Source of the DNA: Caulobacter sp031457805
GTDB lineage: Bacteria; Pseudomonadota; Alphaproteobacteria; Caulobacterales; Caulobacteraceae
Assembly (NCBI RefSeq): GCF_031457805.1
Contig: NZ_JAVDXI010000003.1
Location: forward strand, 248,001-312,000
Length of the DNA: 64,000 nt
Reading direction: 5' to 3'
A program made the translations under genes and the position numbers. Within the stretch, counting starts at the first letter, position 1, and each line of letters opens with the position of its first letter. A model generated the notes under the pieces. The model saw only the letters and a program-made list of their open reading frames with translations. It ran no database searches and was not told the origin of the DNA. Of this stretch, positions 25,128 to 33,935 are shown piece by piece.

Positions 25128-27713
25128 ATGGCCCGCTACAATCCCAAAGACACCGAACCCAAATGGCGTGAAGCCTGGGCGAAGGCCGACGTCTTCAAGA
25201 CCGGCGAAATCAACGACGGCCGTCCGAAATACTACGTGCTCGAGATGTTCCCGTACCCTTCGGGCCGCATCCATATGGGCCACGTCCGCAACTACGCCAT
25301 GGGCGACGTGGTGGCCCGCTATAAGCGCGCCCAGGGCTTCAACGTTCTGCACCCGATGGGCTGGGACGCCTTTGGCATGCCGGCCGAGAACGCGGCGATG
25401 GAACGCGGCGTCCACCCCAAGGGCTGGACCTACGACAATATCGCCGCCATGCGCGAGCAGCTGAAGTCCCTGGGCATCTCGGTCGACTGGTCGCGCGAGT
25501 TCGCCACCTGCGACCCGGAGTACTACGGCAAGCAGCAAGCTTGGTTCCTGCGCCTGCTGAAGCGCGGCCTGGTCTATCGCAAGGAAGCCTCGGTCAACTG
25601 GGATCCGGTCGATATGACCGTCCTGGCCAACGAACAGGTCATCGACGGCAAGGGCTGGCGCTCGGGCGCCACGGTCGAGAAGCGCAAGCTGACTCAGTGG
25701 TTCCTGCGTATCACCGACTACGCTGACGCCCTGATCGACGGACTGAAAACCTTGGACCGCTGGCCCGACAAGGTTCGCCTGATGCAGGAGAACTGGATTG
25801 GCCGCTCCAAGGGGCTGCGCTTCAAGTTCCAGTTCGATGGTGAGGCGCCCGACGGACTGGCCGAGGGGCTGGAGGTCTACACCACACGTCCCGACACCCT
25901 GTTCGGCGCCAGCTTCGTCGGCATCGCCCCGGAGCATCCGCTGGCCGAGCAGCTGGCGGTCGAGAACCCGCAGATCCAGCAGTTCATCGCCGACTGCCGC
26001 AAGGGAGGCACCTCGGAAGCCGAGATCGAGAGCGCCGAAAAGCTGGGCTACGACACCGGCCTGCGGGTGAAACACCCGCTGGACCCGTCGATCACCCTGC
26101 CGGTCTGGATCGCCAACTTCATCCTGATGGACTACGGCACGGGCGCGATCTTCGCCTGCCCGGCCCACGACCAGCGCGACCTCGATTTCGCCCGCAAGTA
26201 CGACCTGCCCGTCCTGCCTGTGGTGCTGCCGAACGGCGAGGATCCGGCGACCTTCACGGTCGGCAAAGAGGCCTATGTCGGACCCGGCAAGATCTTCAAT
26301 TCGAAGTTCTTGGATGGTCTGGACGTTGAGGCGGCCAAGGCCGAGGCCGTGGCGCGGATCGAAGCGGCTGGCCAGGGCCAGGGCGCGACGGTCTATCGCC
26401 TGCGCGACTGGGGCGTCTCACGCCAGCGCTACTGGGGCTGCCCGATCCCGGTGATCCACTGCCAGGCCTGCGGCGTCGTACCGGTGCCGGAAGAGCAGCT
26501 GCCCGTGGCTCTGCCTGAGGACGTCACCTTCGACAAGCCGGGCAACCCGCTGCTGCGTCACCCGACCTGGCGGCACACCACCTGCCCGTACTGCGGCGGA
26601 GCGGCCGAGCGTGAAACCGATACGCTGGACACCTTCATCGACTCCAGCTGGTACTTCGCCCGCTTCGCGGACACCCAGGCCGCCGAGCCGGTCGGGAAAG
26701 AAGCCGCCGATCACTGGATGCCGGTCGATCAGTATATCGGCGGCGTCGAGCACGCGATCCTGCACCTGCTGTACGCGCGTTTCATCACCCGCGCCCTGAA
26801 GGACGAGGGTTTGCTCTCGGTTGAAGAGCCCTTCGCGGGCCTGTTCACCCAGGGGATGGTCACTCACGAGGCCTACAAGAACGTGGGCGGCGAGTGGGTG
26901 GAGCCGTCGGACGTGGTCATTACGACCGAAGGCAATGTGCGTACGGCGAAGCACGCCAAGACCGGCGCGCCGATCATCATCGGCGACATCGAAAAGATGT
27001 CGAAGTCTAAGAAGAACGTCGTCGCCCCAGAGGACATCTTCGAAGCCTATGGCGTCGACAGCGCTCGCCTGTTCGTGATGAGCGACAGCCCGCCCGAGCG
27101 CGATGTCCAGTGGACCAATTCCGGCGTGGAGGGCAGCTGGCGCTTCACGCACCGTCTGTGGAACGAGTTCGACAGCCAGCCTGCCGGCGACTTCGCCCAT
27201 GACGCCTCGGACGAAACGGCCATGGCTTTGCGCAAGGCGGCGCACAAGCTGATCGGCTTCGTCACCGACAGCATCGAGGGCTTCCGCTTCAACAGCGGCG
27301 TGGCGCGCCTCTACGAATTCCTGAACACCTTGAGGGCCGCACCGGCCGAAGGCGCTTCGGAGGCCGTTCTGGCCGCGCGCGCTGAGGCGTTGAACATCCT
27401 CGCGCGCCTGGTGGCCCCCTTCACGCCCCACCTCGCCGAGGAAGCTTGGGCGCGCATCGGCGGCGAGGGCATGGTCGTTAACGCGCCCTGGCCCAAGGCC
27501 GACCCCGAACTCGCCGCTGATGATGAACGGGTCCTGCCGATCCAGATCAACGGCAAGCGCCGTGGCGAGATCAAGGTCAAGGCGGGCGCGGCGGAGGATG
27601 AGGTTCAGAAAATCGCTCTGGCGGATCCCAACGTCATGGCCCACCTTGAGGGCCTGACGGTTCGCAAGGTGATCGTGGTCAAGGACCGTATCGTCAATAT
27701 CGTGGCCAATTGA
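25128..27713 (+). CDS. leuS: Leucyl-tRNA synthetase
   Basis: 861-residue class I synthetase that charges tRNA-Leu and edits mischarged products. The HIGH-type motif is 'PYPSGRIHMGHVRNYA' near residue 42 and the KMSKS motif is 'EKMSKSKKNV' near 622. The CP1 editing domain includes 'TTRPDTLFGASFVGIAPEHP'. Zn-type Cys clusters occur at 'CQACGVV' and 'CPYCGG'. Its length is normal. It starts a probable leuS-lptE-holA operon. Confidence 0.98.
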   Translation: MARYNPKDTEPKWREAWAKADVFKTGEINDGRPKYYVLEMFPYPSGRIHMGHVRNYAMGDVVARYKRAQGFNVLHPMGWDAFGMPAENAAMERGVHPKGWTYDNIAAMREQLKSLGISVDWSREFATCDPEYYGKQQAWFLRLLKRGLVYRKEASVNWDPVDMTVLANEQVIDGKGWRSGATVEKRKLTQWFLRITDYADALIDGLKTLDRWPDKVRLMQENWIGRSKGLRFKFQFDGEAPDGLAEGLEVYTTRPDTLFGASFVGIAPEHPLAEQLAVENPQIQQFIADCRKGGTSEAEIESAEKLGYDTGLRVKHPLDPSITLPVWIANFILMDYGTGAIFACPAHDQRDLDFARKYDLPVLPVVLPNGEDPATFTVGKEAYVGPGKIFNSKFLDGLDVEAAKAEAVARIEAAGQGQGATVYRLRDWGVSRQRYWGCPIPVIHCQACGVVPVPEEQLPVALPEDVTFDKPGNPLLRHPTWRHTTCPYCGGAAERETDTLDTFIDSSWYFARFADTQAAEPVGKEAADHWMPVDQYIGGVEHAILHLLYARFITRALKDEGLLSVEEPFAGLFTQGMVTHEAYKNVGGEWVEPSDVVITTEGNVRTAKHAKTGAPIIIGDIEKMSKSKKNVVAPEDIFEAYGVDSARLFVMSDSPPERDVQWTNSGVEGSWRFTHRLWNEFDSQPAGDFAHDASDETAMALRKAAHKLIGFVTDSIEGFRFNSGVARLYEFLNTLRAAPAEGASEAVLAARAEALNILARLVAPFTPHLAEEAWARIGGEGMVVNAPWPKADPELAADDERVLPIQINGKRRGEIKVKAGAAEDEVQKIALADPNVMAHLEGLTVRKVIVVKDRIVNIVAN

Positions 27714-27724
27714 GACCCCAAGCG

Positions 27725-28225
27725 ATGAAGCGCACCCTGGCGGCGGCCGGCCTGGCCCTTTCGACAATGGCTCTGTCGGCCTGCGCCGGCTTCACGCCCC
27801 TGTACGGCCGTCCTGGCGTCGAGGGCGGGCTCTCGAGCATTGAGACGGTCGCCGCCGAGGGGCGCGGCGGTTACCTGTTGCGCGAGCAACTCGACGACGC
27901 CCTGGCGCACCGTCCCGGTTCTGCGGCCGCCTACAAGCTCTATTTCTCGGTCAATGAGCAGCGCTTCGCCCGCGGTGTCCGCCTGGACAATGTCGCCAAC
28001 CGCTACGAGCTGCGCATGAGCGTCGACTGGCGGCTTCTCGACGCCAAGACCGGCGGCGAGGTTCACAAGGGCCGCACGGACGTGTCTGTGACCTACGACT
28101 CGGCTGACCAACCCTATGCCGCCATCGCCGCCCAGCAGGACGGCCAAGAGCGCGCCGCCGCCGAAGCCGCGCGTAAGATCCAGCTGGATCTCGCCACCTG
28201 GCTGGCGGGAAAGAAGCCGGCCTAA
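27725..28225 (+). CDS. lptE: LPS-assembly lipoprotein LptE
   Basis: 166 residues from the ATG at 27725, with lipobox 'STMALSACAGF' (Cys20), followed by the family pattern 'FTPLYGRPG'. It is the plug of the outer-membrane LptD translocon that inserts lipopolysaccharide. Its position between leuS and holA is the conserved arrangement in many proteobacteria and supports the name more than sequence alone. Confidence 0.88.
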   Translation: MKRTLAAAGLALSTMALSACAGFTPLYGRPGVEGGLSSIETVAAEGRGGYLLREQLDDALAHRPGSAAAYKLYFSVNEQRFARGVRLDNVANRYELRMSVDWRLLDAKTGGEVHKGRTDVSVTYDSADQPYAAIAAQQDGQERAAAEAARKIQLDLATWLAGKKPA

Positions 28226-28230
28226 GCCCT

Positions 28231-29283
28231 ATGATCCTGTCCAAGCGTCCGGACGTCGAACGCTTCCTCAAGGAGCCGACCCCGGACATCCGGGCCGTGG
28301 TGATCTACGGCAAGGATCGGGGCGTGGTGCGTGACCGGGCCAACGCGCTCGCGCGGCGCGTCGTCGAGCGACCGGACGATCCGTTCGACACCGCACAGCT
28401 TACCGATGGCGATCTCGACGCCGATCCGGCCAAGCTGGAGGACGAGCTTTCGGCCATGTCGCTGATGGGCGGGCGCCGTTTGGTGCGCCTGCGGCTCTCG
28501 GGAGAGAAAGCCGGCCCGGACAAGCAGGCCGCCGAAGCGCTGACCCGGCATGTCGAAGGCCAGCTGAACCCGGACGCCTTCTTTCTGGTCGAAGCGGGCG
28601 CCCTGGGTCGAGACTCCCAGCTTCGGAAGGTCGGCGAGAAAGCCAGCGGGTGCGCCGTCATCCCCTGCTACGAGGACGAGGCCGGCGATCTGGCCCGCCT
28701 GACGCGCGACACGCTGGCGAATGACAAGGTCAGCCTGAACAGCGAAGCGTTGGAGCTCTTCGTTTCGCGACTGCCCAAGGAGCGCGGCGTCGCCCGCGCC
28801 GAGATTGAACGCCTGGCCCTCTATCTGGGCCCGGGCAGCGGCATCAACGCCACAGCCGCGGATCTGACCGACTTTCTCGGCGTGGAGCCGGAAGCGTCGC
28901 TCAGCGACGCTGCGGCGGACGCCTTTGGCGGAAAGCTGGGCGCCGCCCAGCAGGCGCTCCGCCGGGCGGCCGCCGAGGGTGAAGGCGGGCCCGCCGCCGT
29001 CCGGGCCATGGGCTACTATCTGGGACGCCTTCGGCGCGTCCTCACCCTGCACAAGAATGGCGTCGACCTACAGGCCGCCGCCAAGGCCGCCGGCGTCTTC
29101 TGGAAACAGGAGCGCGAATTCCTCCGCCAGGCGCGCGCCTGGAACCTGGAAGCCATCCTCGAGATCCAGGGCGAGATTCTGATCGCCGACCGCGCTTGCA
29201 AGACCTCTGGATCCCCGGACCAGCTGATCGCCGAGCGTTTGGCCTTGATGATCGCCGGTCGCGCACGCCGATTGGGCCTTTAG
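28231..29283 (+). CDS. holA: DNA polymerase III delta subunit
   Basis: 350 residues, the clamp-loader wrench subunit that opens the beta sliding clamp. The AAA+-like N-terminus has 'RAVVIYGKDRGVVRDRANAL' and 'LEDELSAMSLMGGRRLVRLR'. The helical C-terminal collar ends in 'ADRACKTSGSPDQLIAERLALMIAG', the typical HolA tail. It follows lptE with 5 bp between, so the three genes are likely co-expressed. Confidence 0.93.
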   Translation: MILSKRPDVERFLKEPTPDIRAVVIYGKDRGVVRDRANALARRVVERPDDPFDTAQLTDGDLDADPAKLEDELSAMSLMGGRRLVRLRLSGEKAGPDKQAAEALTRHVEGQLNPDAFFLVEAGALGRDSQLRKVGEKASGCAVIPCYEDEAGDLARLTRDTLANDKVSLNSEALELFVSRLPKERGVARAEIERLALYLGPGSGINATAADLTDFLGVEPEASLSDAAADAFGGKLGAAQQALRRAAAEGEGGPAAVRAMGYYLGRLRRVLTLHKNGVDLQAAAKAAGVFWKQEREFLRQARAWNLEAILEIQGEILIADRACKTSGSPDQLIAERLALMIAGRARRLGL

Positions 29284-29464
29284 TCAGCGTGAGCGCGTTC
29301 AGGCCCGAATTTGGGGCCTTTGCGCCGCTGTGGATGCTTTCCGAGAAAGCCTTATCCGGCAATCGCTTGCGCCCGATATCCTGAGAGGGAGCCCTCGCCT
29401 CACGAAAACGGCGCCTCCCCTGCTACGGAAAGGCGCCGCTGCGTGCGCGACAGAGGCGATTTTG
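29284..29464. other. Gap between holA and parB with a GC-rich hairpin
   Basis: No gene is seen. A stem ggcgcct (29410-29416) / aggcgcc (29430-29436) is present. The stretch is followed by the terminator at 29465. Candidate short frames are not supported by codon use. Confidence 0.4.
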
Positions 29465-29512
29465 AAAGGGTGATTTTGCACCGGAAAACCGGGCGATCGC
29501 ACCCTTTTGTGT
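29465..29512. terminator. Nested-stem terminator between holA and parB
   Basis: Outer stem aaagggtg (29465-29472) pairs with caccctttt (29500-29508), and an inner ccggaaaaccgg hairpin sits between. The T-rich end tttttgtgtg-like tail faces right, so it could end the plus-strand leuS-lptE-holA transcript; the complementary A-run serves parB less well. Confidence 0.6.
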
Positions 29513-29520
29513 GCGCCTGA

Positions 29521-30408
29521 TCACATTCCGCGCGTCAGTCGGTTGCAGAGGTCATCGAGTTGCTCGAGCGTGGCGTAGGTGATGGTCAGCGTTCCAGTGG
29601 CCCCACGATGGTCGATCGAGACATCAAGGCCGAGGACGGAGGACAGATCGGACTCAAGCGCTTGGGTGTCGGTGTCCTTCACGCGCGGCGGCCGCCCGCC
29701 CTTGCTTTTCCCTGCGGGACCAGCGTTCGGGGATTTGCGCGCCAGAGCCTCGGTCTCGCGCACCGACAGCCCGCCCTCAATGATCTGCTTGGCCAGAGCA
29801 ACCGGGTCTGCGGCGGCCGCGATGGCGCGCGCGTGACCGGCCGTCAGCTCGCCGCTGACCAGGTACGACTGGACCTCATCCGGTAGGGCCAGCAGGCGCA
29901 TGGTGTTGGCCACGTGGCTGCGGCTCTTGCCGATCGTCTGGGCGATGTTCTCCTGGGTGCGCTCGAACTTCTCCATCAGCACCTTGTAGGAAAGCGCCTC
30001 TTCCAGGACGTTCAGATCCGCCCGCTGGACGTTCTCGATGATGCCGATCTCCAGCACCGCCAGGTCGTCCAGCTCGCGCACCATGATCGGTACAGTCTTC
30101 AGGCCCGCGCGCTGAGCCGCCCGCCAGCGACGCTCACCGGCGACGATCTGGTATTCCCCAGCGGTGTCGGGCGACGGCCGCACCAGGATCGGCTGCAGCA
30201 CGCCCTTCTCGCGGATCGAGTTGGACAGGTCCTCGAGGTCTTCCTCACGGAAGGTCCGGCGGGGCTGGTCGGGATTGCGCTGCAGAACCTCGATGGGCGC
30301 TTCACGTGAGCCGCCCAACTGCTCGCCCGGGGCCTGAGCCGGGGCGGCGTCGACCTCGCCCAGCAAGGCGGAAAGTCCTCGCCCCAGACCACGACGCCCT
30401 TCGGACAT
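29521..30408 (-). CDS. parB: Chromosome partitioning protein ParB (CTPase clamp)
   Basis: 295 residues from the ATG at 30408, starting 'MSEGRRGLGRGLSALLGEVD'; a longer frame to 30453 lacks family similarity. The N-terminal domain has 'LQRNPDQPRRTF' and the CTP-binding boxes 'IVAGERRWRAAQRAG' and 'IGIIENVQRADLNVLE'. An HTH for parS follows ('IAQTIGKSRSHVANTMRLL'), then a C-terminal dimer domain. ParB loads at parS, spreads and marks the origin for segregation. It sits 67 bp downstream of parA. Confidence 0.97.
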   Translation of the reverse strand: MSEGRRGLGRGLSALLGEVDAAPAQAPGEQLGGSREAPIEVLQRNPDQPRRTFREEDLEDLSNSIREKGVLQPILVRPSPDTAGEYQIVAGERRWRAAQRAGLKTVPIMVRELDDLAVLEIGIIENVQRADLNVLEEALSYKVLMEKFERTQENIAQTIGKSRSHVANTMRLLALPDEVQSYLVSGELTAGHARAIAAAADPVALAKQIIEGGLSVRETEALARKSPNAGPAGKSKGGRPPRVKDTDTQALESDLSSVLGLDVSIDHRGATGTLTITYATLEQLDDLCNRLTRGM

Positions 30409-30475
30409 ACCGGGCTCTCCCACCACGACGGACTCCATCACAATCTCAGTCAAGCTACGGTTCTAACGGTTGGGT

Positions 30476-31279
30476 TCAGGCGGCCTTGGCCTGGCGATCG
30501 CGTTCTCGGCTGATCACTTCACGGGCCAGCTTCAGGTAGGCCTGGCTGCCGGCGCATTTGAGGTCGTACAGCAGCACAGGCTTGCCGAACGACGGAGCCT
30601 CGGAAACGCGAACATTGCGCGGGATCACCGCGTCATAGACCTTGTCGCCAAAGTGCTCCCGAACGTCCTTGGCGACCTGTTCCGACAAGCTGTTGCGGCG
30701 GTCATACATCGTCAGCACAACGCCTTGAATCTCGAGGCGCGGATTGAGGCTTCCGCGCACCCGCTCGATCGTCCGCATCAACTGCGTCAGGCCTTCCAGG
30801 GCGAAGAATTCGCACTGAAGCGGAACGAACACCGCGTCGGCGGCGGTCATGGCGTTGACGGTCAGCACGTTGAGCGACGGCGGGCAGTCAATCAGTACGT
30901 AGGTATAGGGGCCATTGGCGCGGATCGCCTCCAGCGCGTCGCGCAGCCGGTAGGACCGCCGGGCGGTCTGACCCAGTTCGATCTCCACCCCCGACAGATC
31001 AGCGTCGGCAGGTATGACGTCCAGCCCCGGAAGCTCGGTCTTCACGGCCGCGTCGACCACCGGCGCCTCGCCCATCAACACGTCATAGAGCGTGGTGCGA
31101 CGCTGGGTGCGCCCGATGCCAAGCCCCGTGGAACAGTTGCCTTGCGGATCGGCGTCGATCAGCAGAACGCGCTCGCCGCAGGCGGCCAGGGCGGTGCCCA
31201 GATTGATTGCGGTCGTGGTCTTCCCCACCCCGCCCTTCTGATTGGCGATGGCCAGTACGCGGAGAGGATTAACGGACAC
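30476..31279 (-). CDS. parA: Chromosome partitioning ATPase ParA
   Basis: 267 residues, GTG start at 31279 ('VSVNPL...' read as M). The deviant Walker A is 'ANQKGGVGKTTTAINLG', the Walker A' region 'LLIDADPQGNCSTGLG' and Walker B 'YVLIDCPPSLN'. ParA dimers on the nucleoid pull the ParB-parS complex to the far pole. Its start lies inside the 3' end of rsmG (11-bp overlap), indicating translational coupling. Confidence 0.97.
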   Translation of the reverse strand: MSVNPLRVLAIANQKGGVGKTTTAINLGTALAACGERVLLIDADPQGNCSTGLGIGRTQRRTTLYDVLMGEAPVVDAAVKTELPGLDVIPADADLSGVEIELGQTARRSYRLRDALEAIRANGPYTYVLIDCPPSLNVLTVNAMTAADAVFVPLQCEFFALEGLTQLMRTIERVRGSLNPRLEIQGVVLTMYDRRNSLSEQVAKDVREHFGDKVYDAVIPRNVRVSEAPSFGKPVLLYDLKCAGSQAYLKLAREVISRERDRQAKAA

Positions 31280-31919
31280 GGGAAAGCCTCTTCACTTGAA
31301 CGATGCGGCCCCGAGGGTCGCTTTGACTGGTGCGCAGATCGGCGTCGAACGTCCAGACCTTGCGGGCCTCGGAGAGTTCGGCCTCGACATCCTGCCCTTT
31401 CAAGAACAGTCCGACGGCGCCGCTGCGCAGATAAGGCTCGGCGAAGCCGAGCAGCTTCGTCATCGGCGCGCAGGCGCGGGCGGTGACGATATCGACCTTC
31501 AGCTTCAGATCCTCGGCCCGGGCGTTGTGGATCTGGACGGGGAGGTCGAGATCCTTGGCCACGACCTCGAGAAAGCGGCAGCGCTTGGTCATCGACTCGA
31601 CCAGATGCACCTTGGCGCCGGCCCTACCCTTCAGAAGTATGGCCAGGATAACGCCGGGCAGACCCGCGCCGGCGCCCAGATCGGCCCAGGTGACCGCCTC
31701 CGGCGCCAGGGGGATCAGCTGGGCGCTGTCCAGGGCGTGACGGGTCCAGTAGGTCGCGATGGTCAGCGGCCCCACCAGGTTCATGACCTCGTTCCATTCG
31801 GCCAGCAGTTCCTGGAAGCGCGCCAGGTCTTCGATCTGGGCGTCGGTGGCGCCAACCCGGGCCTGAAAGCCGGCGGCGTCCAGGATGGTTTCAGGTGCAA
31901 GGGCGAGATCAGGCTGCAC
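31269..31919 (-). CDS. rsmG: 16S rRNA (guanine527-N7)-methyltransferase
   Basis: 216 residues with GTG start at 31919. The SAM-binding motif is 'ADLGAGAGLPGVILAILLKG', with 'VHLVESMTKRCRFLEVV' as motif II and 'IVTARACAPMTKLLGFAEP' as motif IV. It methylates G527 of 16S rRNA. It overlaps mnmG upstream by 11 bp and parA downstream by 11 bp, an identical overlap at both ends of the gene. Confidence 0.94.
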   Translation of the reverse strand: MQPDLALAPETILDAAGFQARVGATDAQIEDLARFQELLAEWNEVMNLVGPLTIATYWTRHALDSAQLIPLAPEAVTWADLGAGAGLPGVILAILLKGRAGAKVHLVESMTKRCRFLEVVAKDLDLPVQIHNARAEDLKLKVDIVTARACAPMTKLLGFAEPYLRSGAVGLFLKGQDVEAELSEARKVWTFDADLRTSQSDPRGRIVQVKRLSRVR

Positions 31920-33765
31920 GGCCGCGCCTCACGTGGGCCAGCAGCGCCGTCAGCGCGCCGGGGGTCACGCCCTCGATCCGCGCCGCCTGGCCCAGAGTTA
32001 AAGGACGCACGCGCGCCAGCTTCTCGCGCACCTCGTTGGAGAGGCTACCGATGTCGGCATAGTCGAGGTCGGCCGGCAGGCGCAGGTCCTCGTCCCTGCG
32101 AAGCGATTCAGCATCGGCCCGCTGGCGATCCAGATAGCCGGCATAGGCGGCCTCGATCTCGATCTGCTCGCGGACATCGGTGTTCCACGTGAAAACCTCG
32201 GGCCAGATCCGGCCGAGGTCATCGAGCTTCACATCGGGATAGGCTAGCATGGCGAAGACATCCCGCCGTACGCCATCGCTATTGACCTTGAAGCCCGCCT
32301 TCACCGCCTCGTTCGGCGTCAGAGTGACAGAGCGCGCGAACGCCCGGGCAGCCTCGAGACGAGCCTTCTTCTCGGCCCACGCCTTCGCACGCCGCTCGCC
32401 AACCACACCCAAGCCGATCCCGCGATCAGTCAGGCGCTGGTCGGCGTTGTCGGCGCGCAGGGTCAGGCGGAACTCGGCCCGGCTCGTGAACATCCGATAG
32501 GGTTCTGTGACACCACGGGTGACGAGATCGTCGATCATCACGCCGATATAGGCCTCATCGCGCGCAAAGATCGCGGGCTCGCGACCTTGGACCGCCAAGG
32601 CTGCGTTGAGACCGGCGACCAGACCTTGGGCGCCCGCCTCCTCATAGCCCGTCGTGCCGTTGATCTGCCCCGCCAGATACAGGCCCGGCAAGCGCTTGGT
32701 CTCAAGGGTCGGATACAGCTCGCGCGGGTCGACATAATCGTACTCGATCGCATAGCCGTAGCGGATGACCTCCACCTGCTCCAGACCAGGGATGGTCCGC
32801 AGGAACAGCAGCTGGGTCTCTTCCGAAACCGAGGTCGAGATGCCGTTCGGATAAACGGTGTCGTCGTCCAGGCCCTCGGGTTCGAGGAAGATCTGGTGGC
32901 TGGTCTTGTCGGCGAAGCGGACGACCTTGTCCTCGATCGACGGGCAATAGCGCGGACCGACACCCGTGGCGCGGCCGCTATAGACCAGCGACTCACCGAT
33001 CCGCTCGGCGATGATCCGATGGGTCTCTTCGGTGGTGTAAGTCACGCCGCAGGCGATCTGCGGCACGTCGATCTTGTCGTTCAGGTATGAGAACGGCGTT
33101 GGCGTGTCGTCCGCCGCCTGGCTCTCCAGGCGCTCCCAGGCGATGGTCTTGCCGTTGAGACGCGCGGGCGTCCCGGTCTTCAGCCGCGCCATCTGGAAGC
33201 CCAGACCATACAGACGGTCGGAAAGACCGATCGCGGGCTGGTCGCCGACCCGGCCCGCCGGGATGCGATCCTCGCCCCGGTGGATGACGCCCTTCAGGAA
33301 GGTGCCGGTCGTGAGGATCACGCGCGACGCGCGATAGGCTTGGCCGGCCGCGTCCAACGCGCCAGCCACCTTGCCATCCTCAACAATCAAGTCCTCGGCG
33401 GCCGCGGCGATGATCTCGAGGTTTCCCGTGGAAGACAGCTCAGCCTGCATCGCCTCGCGATACAGCCGCCGATCAATCTGAGACCGCGGCCCGCGCACGG
33501 CAGGTCCCTTGGAGCGGTTCAGCATCCGGAACTGAATGCCGGCCTTGTCAGCCATCCGTCCCATGACGCCGTCCAGGGCGTCGATCTCGCGGACCAGATG
33601 CCCCTTGCCCAGACCGCCGATGGCCGGGTTGCAAGACATTTCGCCGATGGTTTCCAGCTTATGGGTCAGAAGCAGGGTGCGCGCGCCGGTACGCGCCGCA
33701 GCGGCCGCCGCCTCGCAGCCGGCGTGACCGCCGCCGATGACAATGACATCCCAAGACTTGGACAA
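31909..33765 (-). CDS. mnmG: tRNA uridine-5-carboxymethylaminomethyl modification enzyme MnmG
   Basis: 618 residues if it starts at the TTG at 33765 with ribosome site gaggcgag about 7 bases upstream, giving 'LSKSWDVIVIGGGHAGCEAA'. No ATG is in a suitable place; a frame extension to 33831 would add about 22 unconserved residues. The FAD motif is 'VIGGGHAGCEAAAAAARTG', followed by 'SCNPAIGGLGKGHLVREIDAL' (first 20 residues conserved). With MnmE it makes cmnm5 on tRNA U34. A parS-like site lies in its coding sequence at 32182. Confidence 0.93.
   Translation of the reverse strand: MSKSWDVIVIGGGHAGCEAAAAAARTGARTLLLTHKLETIGEMSCNPAIGGLGKGHLVREIDALDGVMGRMADKAGIQFRMLNRSKGPAVRGPRSQIDRRLYREAMQAELSSTGNLEIIAAAAEDLIVEDGKVAGALDAAGQAYRASRVILTTGTFLKGVIHRGEDRIPAGRVGDQPAIGLSDRLYGLGFQMARLKTGTPARLNGKTIAWERLESQAADDTPTPFSYLNDKIDVPQIACGVTYTTEETHRIIAERIGESLVYSGRATGVGPRYCPSIEDKVVRFADKTSHQIFLEPEGLDDDTVYPNGISTSVSEETQLLFLRTIPGLEQVEVIRYGYAIEYDYVDPRELYPTLETKRLPGLYLAGQINGTTGYEEAGAQGLVAGLNAALAVQGREPAIFARDEAYIGVMIDDLVTRGVTEPYRMFTSRAEFRLTLRADNADQRLTDRGIGLGVVGERRAKAWAEKKARLEAARAFARSVTLTPNEAVKAGFKVNSDGVRRDVFAMLAYPDVKLDDLGRIWPEVFTWNTDVREQIEIEAAYAGYLDRQRADAESLRRDEDLRLPADLDYADIGSLSNEVREKLARVRPLTLGQAARIEGVTPGALTALLAHVRRGRAA
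32182..32195. promoter_or_regulatory. parS-like site inside mnmG
   Basis: GTTCCACGTGAAAA, one mismatch from the ParB consensus GTTTCACGTGAAAC at its last base and a tolerated C at position 4. It lies within mnmG, about 9.5 kb from oriC. Caulobacter has several parS sites in this interval. Confidence 0.6.
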
Positions 33766-33862
33766 GACGCTCGCCTCAATGCGAACGCCCCCGGGCTTGA
33801 GCGGGGGCGCTGGACTCGATCTATACGCCAATCAGGCGAGCGGGTCGATGTGACTCATCGGC

Positions 33863-33876
33863 GTTTCACGTGAAAC
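33863..33876. promoter_or_regulatory. parS: parS site, perfect palindrome
   Basis: GTTTCACGTGAAAC, an exact 14-bp match to the conserved bacterial parS core. It lies in the 170-bp gap between mnmG and mnmE, about 7.8 kb from oriC, and is the best site in the window. Confidence 0.93.
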
Positions 33877-33920
33877 ACCCCCGCCACAGCTGTGAGCGTG
33901 CTGTGGACAATATGGGGGAT

Positions 33921-33934
33921 GTTCCACGTGAAAC
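33921..33934. promoter_or_regulatory. parS: parS site, near-perfect
   Basis: GTTCCACGTGAAAC, one base from the palindromic core (C for T at position 4, a common natural variant). It ends one base before the mnmE stop codon and lies 58 bp from the perfect site at 33863. Confidence 0.9.
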
Positions 33935-33935
33935 A

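Noticed and set aside
30299..30312. cttcacgtgag in parB as a parS site
   Set aside because: Three or more mismatches from the 14-bp core; only the central CACGTG is kept.
31923..31936. ctcacgtgggc at the mnmG 3' end as a parS site
   Set aside because: Only the CACGTG centre matches; the flanks do not.
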